DNA of 64,000 nt from NCBI GenBank assembly GCA_001414485.1, contig LLEY01000121.1:1-64000 (forward strand), read 5' to 3'. Position 1 is the stretch's first letter; the number at the start of each line of letters is the position of its first letter. Of the stretch, positions 45,640 through 54,976 are shown piece by piece. The notes beneath the pieces were generated by a model, which searched no databases, was not told the origin of the DNA, and worked only from the letters and a program-made list of their open reading frames with translations. This stretch comes from Calycina herbarum. Its lineage: Eukaryota; Ascomycota; Leotiomycetes; Helotiales; Pezizellaceae. The position numbers and the translations under genes are program-made.

Positions 45640-46506
45640 ATGTGCCGTCGTTACAAATTAGTTTGGGAGTGTGACTGCGATTACCAGGGAGAACAGCCAG
45701 TCGTTTGTTGTCCAACCTCTGATTATGTGCAAGTCAATCCCGATACTCCCCCACATAACCCAAAGTTAGCTTGGATTGAGGCATCAGAAACCGATATTGA
45801 TCCTCGCTACCTTGCTTGTTTTGGAACCACTTGGGAGAATCCCATTGAGTTGGAGATGAAACGGACTTGCTACGATTGTCCGGTACCCTCCGACACTGGG
45901 AATGAGTACGCCATGCCTTTTAATTTGGGCAAGGAATTGTGTTTAGAGTTACTTACATCAGATGTTGGAGTAAGTATCTTTTTACCACTGTACAACTTTT
46001 TAGTCGACTTCTACAAACTTATCAGCTGGAGATCTCTCTACGAGCAGTCAAGATGGTGGGGAGATCTATCTATACGAGATCTGGAATACGTTAATCTTGC
46101 CACCGATGCTGTAGTGGGTTTCTTGGGAAAGGTTGGAAACGCCCGAACACACTTCGGCTTAGAAGTGCTCCCAGAAGCCCTCTCATCAAATGTAGCAGAA
46201 GCACAAGATTTCCTTGTCTTCCTTAAGGAAAAACTTGCTTACAACCTCCTCTTGACCAAGGACGACGAAGCTTCAAGAACTAAGACACTTCTAACCAAGG
46301 TTGCGCTAGAGACCCTCGAGAAGGAAGACCGAGAATGCTTTGTTTGCTTCACTAATTTCGGGGAGGATAAGGATGGTGTTGTTGAGGATGCGGTGAAAAC
46401 ACCTTGTCATCACACTATCGGCGAAGCTTGCGCTAAAAAATGGTTCGTCCAAGAGAATCACGTCACATGCCCCATCTGTCGCACCAGTCTCCCAAGGTTC
46501 TTATAA
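45640..46506 (+). CDS. RING-finger protein, putative E3 ligase
   Basis: Single exon, 288 residues. The N-terminus MCRRYKLVWECDCDY with an early Cys cluster and CCPTSDY resembles fungal proteins that begin with a short Cys motif. The middle is helical with no known domain. The C-terminus is a RING-type finger: ECFVCFTNF, then TPCHHTIGEACAKKW and CPICRTSL. The fifth metal-ligand position appears as Gly (IGEAC), a variant also seen in other fungal RING-like proteins with CGHVFG. A GTAAGT occurs inside the gene at 45970, but no acceptor keeps the frame, so I leave it unspliced. RING proteins mostly act as E3 ubiquitin ligases; whether this variant binds two zincs is unproven. Confidence 0.82.
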   Translation: MCRRYKLVWECDCDYQGEQPVVCCPTSDYVQVNPDTPPHNPKLAWIEASETDIDPRYLACFGTTWENPIELEMKRTCYDCPVPSDTGNEYAMPFNLGKELCLELLTSDVGVSIFLPLYNFLVDFYKLISWRSLYEQSRWWGDLSIRDLEYVNLATDAVVGFLGKVGNARTHFGLEVLPEALSSNVAEAQDFLVFLKEKLAYNLLLTKDDEASRTKTLLTKVALETLEKEDRECFVCFTNFGEDKDGVVEDAVKTPCHHTIGEACAKKWFVQENHVTCPICRTSLPRFL

Positions 46507-47168
46507 AGCTATCCTGAGGGCGTCACCGAGAGGATACCCACCCCGTCGTGGTTGGTAATCCTCCGTAGTGGTATAAATCTGGATCTCTTATTGGAGCTAC
46601 TCCATGGTATTGATGACATCCCCGGGGCTTTTCTGCAGACTCGAGTCGCCTGATTTCTCGTACTCAACTGCGTAACCAGATATTACCCGTTGGAAAATCC
46701 CGCTAGACCCCCTTCCCCCGTTATCGTATAGGTGTTACCTACTCTATTCTAGGAATCAATGACCTGGATCCGGATTAAAACCCCTTGTTTGTCGAATTCA
46801 TACCCGATCTGATTTCGTATATGAGAAAACACTCCCGTTATTCTGGGGCTTGTTGTTGTCGACCCTCGTCAATGAGATCAACTACCTAGGTAGGTAATCC
46901 TAAATATACCCCCCTCTCCCATAAATAATACAATATCACCTCTTGAAACTTATACATATGCATTACAAAGTCCTTATTGGAAAAGTGAGACTATAAAAGA
47001 AGGCTATCAGAGAAAGCCGGGACACCCAATCATATTCGCTAAGCGACCCCTCCCCCCGCCTGAAAATCAACCACGCCAAAATGGCTCCTATAATTTATTT
47101 GCACTAGTTCAACGACGCACGAGAACCCTTTTCAACTAAATAGAGCGTTTGCGTTGGGTTAGGTTAGA
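46507..47168. other. Intergenic, nothing recognised
   Basis: Non-coding; 3' flank of the RING gene and downstream flank of the STAND relic. Doubled CTACCTAGGTAGGTA at about 46882-46896 is a short palindrome. No gene or repeat family recognised. Confidence 0.35.
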
Positions 47169-47592
47169 TTAATCGCAGTCAGTCCGACTTAGATGTACTA
47201 TGTTCAGCATATAGGACAAGGATGATTTGTGTCGGTCTAGCCGAGTCATAATGCTCGATATTTTTTCTCCTTTCCAACCCCAAACCAAACGTTTCGCCAT
47301 CGATAACTCCGAGGGAACCCCGAGAGGTACAACAAGAGCCTCGAGCTCAGAAAATGTCAAAACAGCTTCCGTTAGGATAACAACAAGCTCATTAACTGGT
47401 ATCATCGATGCTCGGCTCGCCGACACCGATTTTATAAAGACATGTTCTAACGTCCTCGATTTGTGATAACAAATGAGAGAGCGAATTTGGAGCATCAGCG
47501 ACGCTGGATTTGACCTTGTAGAGCACTCCTATCACTTTCCCAGCCCCCGCAAGAAGGCCAACTACTGACGCAGTGACGCTTAAAGGATCCAT
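47169..47592 (-). pseudogene. Frameshifted N-terminal domain of a STAND/NLR-type protein
   Basis: From ATG at 47592 the frame reads MDPLSVTASVVGLLAGAGKV and then SSVADAPNSLSHLLSQIEDV, a well-known N-terminal signature of fungal STAND and ankyrin proteins. Homology then passes to the next frame (SASRASMIPVNELVVILTEA, then LTFSELEALVV, then HKSSLSYMLNIV) by a one-base shift between about 47430 and 47470. It ends in a stop at 47169. No NACHT, NB-ARC or repeat domain follows. In intact genes this helical domain precedes the nucleotide-binding domain and may trigger cell death or signalling. Here it is a solo, broken remnant, or a truncated gene with an unseen intron. Confidence 0.7.
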
Positions 47593-48483
47593 CAAGAACA
47601 AAAAAAGTAAAAAAAAGCTGGAATAGGAAGGGCATTCAATTTGCGGTTCTTCATTGTGCCGCCTCGTTTTCCTGAAAGGCCCGTTCGGTCAAGAAGTGCT
47701 CGGCCACAACCCTCGGTATTGCAGTCTCACGATAGTGCTGACAGAGTAGTGTTGTTGCACAACCTTCATGAAATCTGGCTGTATATGTACTTAACCGGAA
47801 TTGCGACGAATCCTTCAGGAAGTTGCGGGGAATATTGGATGGGAGTAAGGTCTTCTTGCAATCTGATGACTCCCCATAACATCGCCATGCTCTCGATCTT
47901 GAATTTCTTTCTGCTGATCCAAAGGTTTAATTTGGGTAGAAGTCCACATTATAAGTGGGACTACTGCAATCTTTATATAAGGATATGCCTCTTTCCAGTA
48001 ATAAACGAGTAGAATATTTTTGAAGTTAAACGTCGCTCGCTTAAAGTTCCAAACCACCAAGGAGCAATTTCAATCGCGAGCAGCTACTACTGCAAGAACA
48101 AAGAATAAGCTCCATTAACTCGAACTCAAAATATAGAGTCTAGTCTAGCACTATCATCACCCTGAATGTCGAATTCCACTCCACATGATTTCTTTTAACT
48201 TGTATTTCGTCGACAAAAGGTGGTGTAGAATGGTAATCTTCCGAAGAACTCGCTTATGGTGGCTTTGGGTTTTGCTTGACTTAGCTTAGCTGCTAGCTAC
48301 ATTTCCTTTACAGTTTCCTTCGATGGCCTTAAAACTTAGATATCTCTTCTAAAGTTCTGATTCATGATCCCTTCTACCAGTTGAGTCACAAAAATTACTA
48401 CCCGAAGAATTTATAGTGACTCACGCTTATCCTCCCTTTTTATTATCTACTAAAATAACACGGTATCTTGCAAATTCAATAAA
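47593..48483. other. Intergenic, nothing recognised
   Basis: Upstream flank of the STAND relic and left flank of the tRNA-like gene. A 123-codon frame at 47641-48012 shows no family features. AT-rich toward the right end. Confidence 0.35.
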
Positions 48484-48580
48484 GTCCACTTGGTCTAGTG
48501 GTTATGACACTGGTTTTATGTTTATGCATCAATCCTCCCAAGGATAACTGGGGGTCACAAGTTCGATTCTTGTAGTGGAT
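48484..48580 (+). tRNA. Intron-containing tRNA or tRNA-like gene, anticodon uncertain
   Basis: The cloverleaf fits: acceptor arms 48484-48490 and 48574-48580 pair over seven bases (one G-T), T8 is present, the D arm is GTCT..TGAC with the A box TGGTCTAGTGG. The anticodon stem CTGGT/ACTGG has two G-T pairs, and the T arm ACAAG-TTCGATT-CTTGT is perfect and holds the B box. A TTTT stop signal for RNA polymerase III follows at about 48583. A 25-base intron at the usual place after position 37 would give anticodon UAU, but the D stem is more like fungal tRNA-Val and base 37 would be G, which is odd for that anticodon. It could be a real tRNA with another folding or a decayed or SINE-like copy. Confidence 0.55.
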
Positions 48581-48792
48581 ATTTTCCTTTTCGTTTCTTT
48601 TTTAGGTCGATACCTTTGGTTTGCAGTGATGGCTACGCTTCCTTTTCTTTTGCTAGTTGGGTAGTAAGTAATTCTGTGAGTCAACTTTGGTGGAAGTTAA
48701 AAGCTGAGGTGTGATGACTGAAGAGCACAAGCACGAGGAAGCAAACCTCAGTCTCATAATAGCAAAACTACTCTAAGGTTATTCCCACGTTC

Positions 48793-50821
48793 TCAACAAC
48801 CAAGTTCCACAACCGCTTCAACGACAGCTGTCCGTCCACCCTTTACAGCCTCAACCGCCTCCCTCAGTACACTCGCCAGATGATCTGTCCTCTCCACCTT
48901 GCCTTCAAAACACCATCCACCACTCGCAGCCTTCGCGATCCCCGCGAAATCCGGTCCCGCAATCTCAATATTCAATTCCCTATTCGAAACTTTCGATCCA
49001 AGTCCCTCAGGGTGAACAAGCAACATACTTTTTCTCGGGGCATTCCATCCTTTATTGTTTAGAACGATAGTAAGAATGGGTAAATTATATCGTTGAGAGA
49101 TCCAGTAAACACTTGTCGGAACGCTGAATAGAAATGTTCCATCGCCGACGATTTGGACAACGAATTTCGAGTTGGCGACACCGTGGAGATGGGTAGATGC
49201 TAGTTTTATACCCAGGGCCCCACCCCCAGACCACCCCAGACCTCCTCCTCCACAATTTAACCAGCTTCCTGGAAGTGTAGCTCGAATGTTGTCGGCTACA
49301 AAACCGGTGTTCGTTACGGCTTCTACGGCCCAGATTGTGTCGTGGGGAACGAGATTACGAAGAGTGGCGCACAGGTGTCCAGTTCCGAAGGTGCCATTTT
49401 CTTTGGGTTGTGCTTGGATGGAGATGTTGGTCATACGGGTGTTGTAGGAAGTCAGCAGTTGCACCCAATTTTGGGTGTACTTGGCAGAGTATTGCGTCAG
49501 TGAGACTAAGGTGGAGATATAAGTATTAAGCTGCGTGAGGGCTGTGAAGGAATCTGCTGAGAAACGGGCGAGTGCTGCAATATAAAAAACAGGCATTTGG
49601 CGTTTCAATACATCTGTATCAACGTGGAAGATTTGAGCTGTTTCGGATGGGTGGTTGTGTGTGTTGATCCACGGAACGTCTAAATTTTTGAATTAGTAAG
49701 CGAACTAGGGAGGGAAAGGGGGAGACATACCGCAGTCAAGAACTAAGATTACATCTGCGGTTTTGACACAATCATCGATACCATATCTCAGCCCCAGCCA
49801 TGCCGGGTGATCTGCTGGAAAGCACATATCACTTCCTCCAGTATCCAAAACTCTCAGACCCTTGACTGTATCAGCAAGCTTCACAAGAGCTCCAACAGAG
49901 TCATGATTTCGTCCACTATAACCCGTAATAACCAGCGGTTCCCTGGCATTAATCAAAGCCGTTCCAATTCGCCTAACAGCACTCTCAGTCAAAGCAGCAG
50001 GTTCGACCGGATTCCACTGTTCCTGCTTAAGTTGATAGGGAGTCAAATCCTCCTCCATAACCTCTCTCGCACCACACAAATATACTGGACCGGCTGGATC
50101 ACTAGTAGCAAACTGTAAAGCTCGATTAACCATCTGCTTTACATTCTTGCCACTCTTAATTTCCGCACTATATCGGCAATACTGCTTTACTATTTCCTGT
50201 TGGTTGGGTACATCTTGAATCCAGTGGATATACTCTGTTCGCGAACCTCGCATTTCGCCTTCGATTGTGAATGGAGAAAGTCCGGCGAATATCAAAACAG
50301 GTGCACGACCGCACGATGCATTGTGGACTGCTGCTCCCAGTCCTTGGGTTCCTACATCGACATGCACTATCACACATTGTGGTTTTCGGGTTAGACGGGC
50401 GAAGCCATCGGCCATCGAAAGAGCTACCATCTATTTTCAAATTAGTATCTACCGGGAATGGGTAGTTTTGGTGTTATGGTACCTCATTGGGACATGTGAT
50501 AATTCGGGGAAATTGGCCATCTTTCTCCTGTTGTCCTTTTACCATCGCTTCTATGATAGAGGGATGGTCGGAACCTAAATTTACGAAACAATGGGTGACG
50601 CCGGCCTGGGAATTGTCAATTTCCAAGCTCGCTAGATAGATACATCTCTATTAACTAACCTCCCATAATGCTTCGAAAAAGGCAAACTATTTGTAAGTCA
50701 GTATGGGTTCCACTTTGAACTCTTTGCGGAGCTGGGAGTCAATTGGAATAATCGCAAAAGAAAGAAGGAACGGAATGCAGATTTGAGATTGGGTAAATGA
50801 ACTTACAGAAGCTGTGTACAT
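48793..50821 (-). CDS. ThDP-dependent enzyme (acetolactate synthase-like fold)
   Basis: Exons 50821-50807, 50686-50660, 50605-50483, 50430-49731 and 49679-48793; 583 residues. The first two exons encode only five and nine residues (MYTAS, FAFFEALWE), and the frame is kept across every junction. The N-terminal PYR domain has GSDHPSIIEAM and the activating Glu of CPNE at position 55, then MVALSMADGFARL. The central domain includes APVLIFAGLSPFTIEGEMRG. The C-terminal PP domain has the metal/ThDP motif GDGTFLF at about 466, with the matching NN in IVLNNKGW about 25 residues later. Enzymes of this fold decarboxylate or ligate 2-keto acids. This fungal branch has no established substrate known to me. 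Complete, presumably cytosolic. Confidence 0.88.
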
Positions 50822-53800
50822 AGTGAGAAGGAGATATGCGAAAAGTGGGGGGGGCGTGGTGTGTTTTATGAAATGGCAACCTGTCAATTGAACCGAAGTC
50901 AAGAAGGAGAAGAGGAAGAATTCCCCGGGAATTGGGGGCAAGAAATAAAGACTTTGAGAAAACAGAAGTTCCTGTCAACTGCAAAGTAAGCAAGTAAGCA
51001 GTTGGCAATTGAAAAAAAACTACCTGGTGGTAACTTCCCAGTGACATAAACGTCGAAATGTTCTGACAAGGATGTAAGAGGGAAGGCGGGGTTGGCGGGG
51101 GTTAAATCCTCGGCTCTGTTTGCCGGCTTTTAAGTTCATTGGTTCGTTGGCAGTCACTCGACTTTATCAAACTATATTCACGGAAATGTACCGAGGATGC
51201 AGGTACTGTACTGTTTTACGATTGTTGTTTGGATACAAACATGACAACTGTGGCGTCGTCTCCCTCTCGGCAAACCTGCCCTCGCACACTTGTGGAGAAA
51301 TTCCGCCTCCTTTCCGCGGTTACAGTTCTCCGTACTTAGAGTGAGCCCTACTGTACACTAAGAGGTTCTGTGAGTGCTTTGTGGTCCTTTTCGCAGGTAG
51401 ATATAATCGAGAAGTCGAGTTTCACTATCTTAACCTCCTCAAAAAAGTACTTTAAATTCTCCTCAAGCAAAGAATGTGAACTCAGAGCAATGGCCGTCGT
51501 TGTGATGTCTCTTTTCCTGACTCTTGCTGGAACTGGTATACTTTATTTACAAATTATGGAATTGAAGCAATTTCGTCTAGACATACCTTAAAATAAACGA
51601 CTTGGTCTTAAACTCCATTCAACTAATATAATTATCTGAAACTTTCTCATTTAATTATATTAAATAAATACAATCTAAGTATGCTAAATATTTATCCAGT
51701 ATTTTATACTTTCAGAAATCTTACAAACTTTATTTAGTGAACTCAGTTACTCTAACTATTCTCGAACAGTCTAGTCTAAAGATTAAAATTACTAGACTCA
51801 CTGCCTGCTAGTGTCTAGCGTAATTAATCCCGAAACTAAGCGGAAATGCGCTAGACTCAACTTGATAATAAATATGAAGTATTTGTTGCACGTCGCACTT
51901 TGGGGTCTGTTTTACCACCCGTAGACACTTTGCCATTTGTGATTACATACCAGTTGAACATTTGTTGCACTTCTCACTTCAGATGGTAAAGCGCCAAAGT
52001 TTGGCAACCTCCCTGAACTGCCAACTAGATTTGAGTGAGCCGAGCGGAGATTTGTTGCATATCGCAGTTACCAATCGTTTGTCAATTTGCCATTTCGACT
52101 TTTGAGCTTGGTGGAAACTTCACTTATAGTCTCTACTTCATATTTCACCGTACTATATCCAAGTCCCAACACCTGACACGCTGGGGTTTTCAAAACCAAA
52201 AAGACATTTTTGTCTCTCGGTTATTTCGAGGAGCAGCTCGGAAACACCTTCATTGCCTTCAAAGCTGTCGCTTCCAATTTTCTTCAAAGTTCAAACAACT
52301 TTTTTAATTTGGGTCTCGAGACAAGCAGTTGTTTGAATCTCGAAACAGAGTACCAGGAAAACACTCCATGCCTATGACAAAAGATGGAATGCCCAAGGCG
52401 AGAAGGATTATCTCGTAGACATCACATAGAAAGAAATGGAAAACTTATCGTTACATGTCTCCGTTGCCTAACACAACACTCCAACATGCCATGTATCGTA
52501 CACCTTCCCTTCGTCATTCCCTGAATTCCCAATCCGGTCTTCTGTAAAGAAACCCCCTCGCCTGGTTGCCTAACACATACCCCTCTTTCCCCCTTCCCCT
52601 TCCCCCTTCATCGCATCCTCTTTTCCCTCACACCCTCTTAAAATTTCTACTCGGTGAACAGACTCCCACACTAATCACACACTCCCCTCCCCTCCCATCG
52701 TCCTGATCTCACATCACGACCAAACCCAATTCCACCACATCCAATTCCACACCGGTGCCTGCCACCCCCTGTAAAACAAGCACGAAAATCAAAAGTAAAG
52801 TGCTGACCAACGCCAAAACCAACAATCTACCCTCTACTCGCCACCAACCCACTCACCCCCCATGCTTCCCGTCACCTACTCTCACCATCCTTGCACCCAC
52901 CCACAGACTCAACCCATCCAAGATTCTACGTACAACACCAAACACCAAACACCAACCCCTCCTCCGACATCGCAACCCCAGCGCAAAAACACCCCCCCAT
53001 ATTACGAGACGAGATAACTCTCCAACAAGGTACCAAGCCAAGCACCCAAGCTCTATAATCTCAAGATAGGCTCCCCTCAAATCCGCCTCGCTTATCGAAC
53101 CTAAAAAATCTCCCTTCTCACAATCAATCATCTTATCACCTCTCGCCACTCGGACTCGGGGACCTGAATTCTCTCTCGTTCAAGATTTCCCCCTTCTCGA
53201 TTCGATTGTTCTAGGTGGTTCAGCTGATCTATACATGCCAAAATCAGGGAATCCCATCACAAGACAAGAATCAAATCACCTGATGGCCGGTGATGGACAA
53301 AACAGACTCACGATGAAAAAGACAAAAAAAAAGTCTAAGACTTGGATCTCATCACATCTTCAGAAGGTCAGAAAGCCACATGGAAATACTAGTACATGAC
53401 CATATCATTTCTCTCTGCCCAAAGTCAAAATCTTAGAAAGGAAGGGGGGTGTATTGAACGAGATCACATGATGAATAAATCAGGCTTCCGTCCCCTCAAG
53501 TTTCAAGTTCAAAGTTCACAAAGCAGAGGGGAAAAGAAGTTCGCGGGAAAATAATGTATTCCATTCGCGAGAGGGCGTAGATCAATCTATCTAATTTAAA
53601 AACCAAGAGAGATCCAAATGATTCTCTACAGTAAATCCACCCAAAAATCTTGAAGCTCTTTTTTTTTGTTCTGTATTTTCCAAAAAATGTGTAAAGCCTT
53701 CAAACAACGTATTTGTAAAACATAACAGGCAAAAGCAAATTCGCTCGCCATTCAAAAACAACATCCTTATCATCCTCCCAAGTCTGAAAAAACGACAATG

Positions 53801-53902
53801 TGAAGAATGGGGTATTAAGGAACCACAAAATGCTGTATAAAAAAACAATAAAAGAACAAGATCGGTATCCGGAACTCAAATCAAAAGTCAGGTAGTCTTG
53901 AT
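50822..53902. other. Gene-free stretch of 3 kb
   Basis: The upstream region of the ThDP enzyme gene comes first, then AT-rich repeat DNA (about 51560-51870) and short repeated words TTTGTTGCA at 51882, 51961 and 52051. A strongly pyrimidine-rich plus strand follows at about 52480-52900 and could be the leader of an unrecognised transcript. The last part is the 3' flank of the coiled-coil gene. No protein-coding gene seen. Confidence 0.4.
51567..51815 (+). repeat. AT-rich dispersed repeat, copy B
   Basis: Collinear with 333-575: GTCTAGACATAC at the left end, then TTAAATAAAT, ACTTTATTTAG, CTCGAACAG and TTACTAGACTCA in the same order. The plus strand shows many TA-rich words, as expected after C-to-T decay. 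No coding capacity. Confidence 0.5.
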
Positions 53903-54976
53903 TTATTCCCATCGGTAAAGTCCATCATCATACGCAACTCTATGGCGTCGATGTCCCGGTCCAACACTAGCTCTCCGCTTTGGGAGTTGACGCTCACGAA
54001 GACGACGTTTCATCGCCTCTTCGCTTTCCTGCTCTCTTCTCTTAGAATGACGATCTTCTCGGATGGCAAGACCACCGAACATCATTGGTAGCATGTCAGC
54101 CTGCTCCACAACGGTGACAGCTGGTGCTCGGTGTGGGATTTGGGTATGTTGTCTTCTCAATGGTGGTGCCATTGAGACGAGTGGGACTATTGGTCGGTTT
54201 CTGATCTCCTCATCTTGACGACGGATGAATTCTTCCTTTCGTCGACGGTCTTCGCGCTCTTTTTCTTTCTCGAGCTTGATTTGGACTTCGATGTCTCTTC
54301 GGAGTTGGCGTTCTTGCTCACGTTGCTCGTGTAGTCGGTTGGCTTCTTCCTCTTCTCGGCGAAGGCGAGAGTTGAAGGAAGTGTGTGAGTTGGATGGAGA
54401 ATCCCAGATGACATTTCGGGTACGAGAATAGTCGCGAGAATTTCTTGGAGTGAGACGATCCCCAACAACGGCACCGATTGACGGGTTTCGGCGGAGTGGT
54501 CTCTCATCCACAATTACAGGGCGGCCACGTTCACGCTCGTGAGAGCGGAATGGTGGTGAAATTGGTGAAGAGGGAGCAGTAAATGTATGGGTGTAATGTT
54601 GAGGTGGTGTACGAGGAGTTGGAGGTGAGTCAACAATGACAATTCTCTCTGTCTTGCGGTGTTGACGAGTTGGACGGAGAGGTGAAGCGTGTTTGCTGTG
54701 TCTCCGTCGATGGCCAGATGATTCAGAAGATGAGTGTCTGTGATGAAACGAAGCCGGAGAGCGAGGAGGAGTAAATGGACGTTGTTGAGGTTGAGGTGGA
54801 TTCAATAATTGCTCCGTGGTGAGCTCGCCCCAACCGATATTTCGCATTGGCTCTTCCACTGTGCTGGCAGTTAAGCATGGACGAGACGGACTTCCGTATT
54901 CACAAGTTCGTGTTCTCTGGAAAGAAACGATGTGTCCGTCTGGGTAACGGTCTGGGTAGATGGTTGTGACACACAT
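53903..54976 (-). CDS. Uncharacterised fungal protein with charged coiled coil
   Basis: Single exon, 357 residues from the ATG at 54976 (MCVTTIYPDRYPDGHIV). The N-terminus with TTxYPDRxP and a CEYG motif, then basic Ser/Pro-rich stretches, resembles a group of conserved fungal proteins of unknown role. The centre is rich in Arg, Pro and Ser (SPASFHHRHSSSESSGHRRR). Residues about 230-280 form a charged helix with many Glu and Arg (EREDRRRKEEFIRR), a likely coiled coil. The end is basic (RRASVGPGHRRHRV). No enzyme motif or membrane segment; nuclear or cytoskeletal association would be a guess. An upstream in-frame TTG is not a likely start. Confidence 0.8.
   Translation of the reverse strand: MCVTTIYPDRYPDGHIVSFQRTRTCEYGSPSRPCLTASTVEEPMRNIGWGELTTEQLLNPPQPQQRPFTPPRSPASFHHRHSSSESSGHRRRHSKHASPLRPTRQHRKTERIVIVDSPPTPRTPPQHYTHTFTAPSSPISPPFRSHERERGRPVIVDERPLRRNPSIGAVVGDRLTPRNSRDYSRTRNVIWDSPSNSHTSFNSRLRREEEEANRLHEQREQERQLRRDIEVQIKLEKEKEREDRRRKEEFIRRQDEEIRNRPIVPLVSMAPPLRRQHTQIPHRAPAVTVVEQADMLPMMFGGLAIREDRHSKRREQESEEAMKRRLRERQLPKRRASVGPGHRRHRVAYDDGLYRWE

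Noticed and set aside
45970..46025. Candidate intron with GTAAGT donor inside the RING gene
   Set aside because: Removal shifts the frame (56 bases) and destroys the downstream RING finger; the unspliced frame is continuous.
47641..48012. 123-codon plus-strand frame
   Set aside because: No family signal and located in the flank of a decayed gene.
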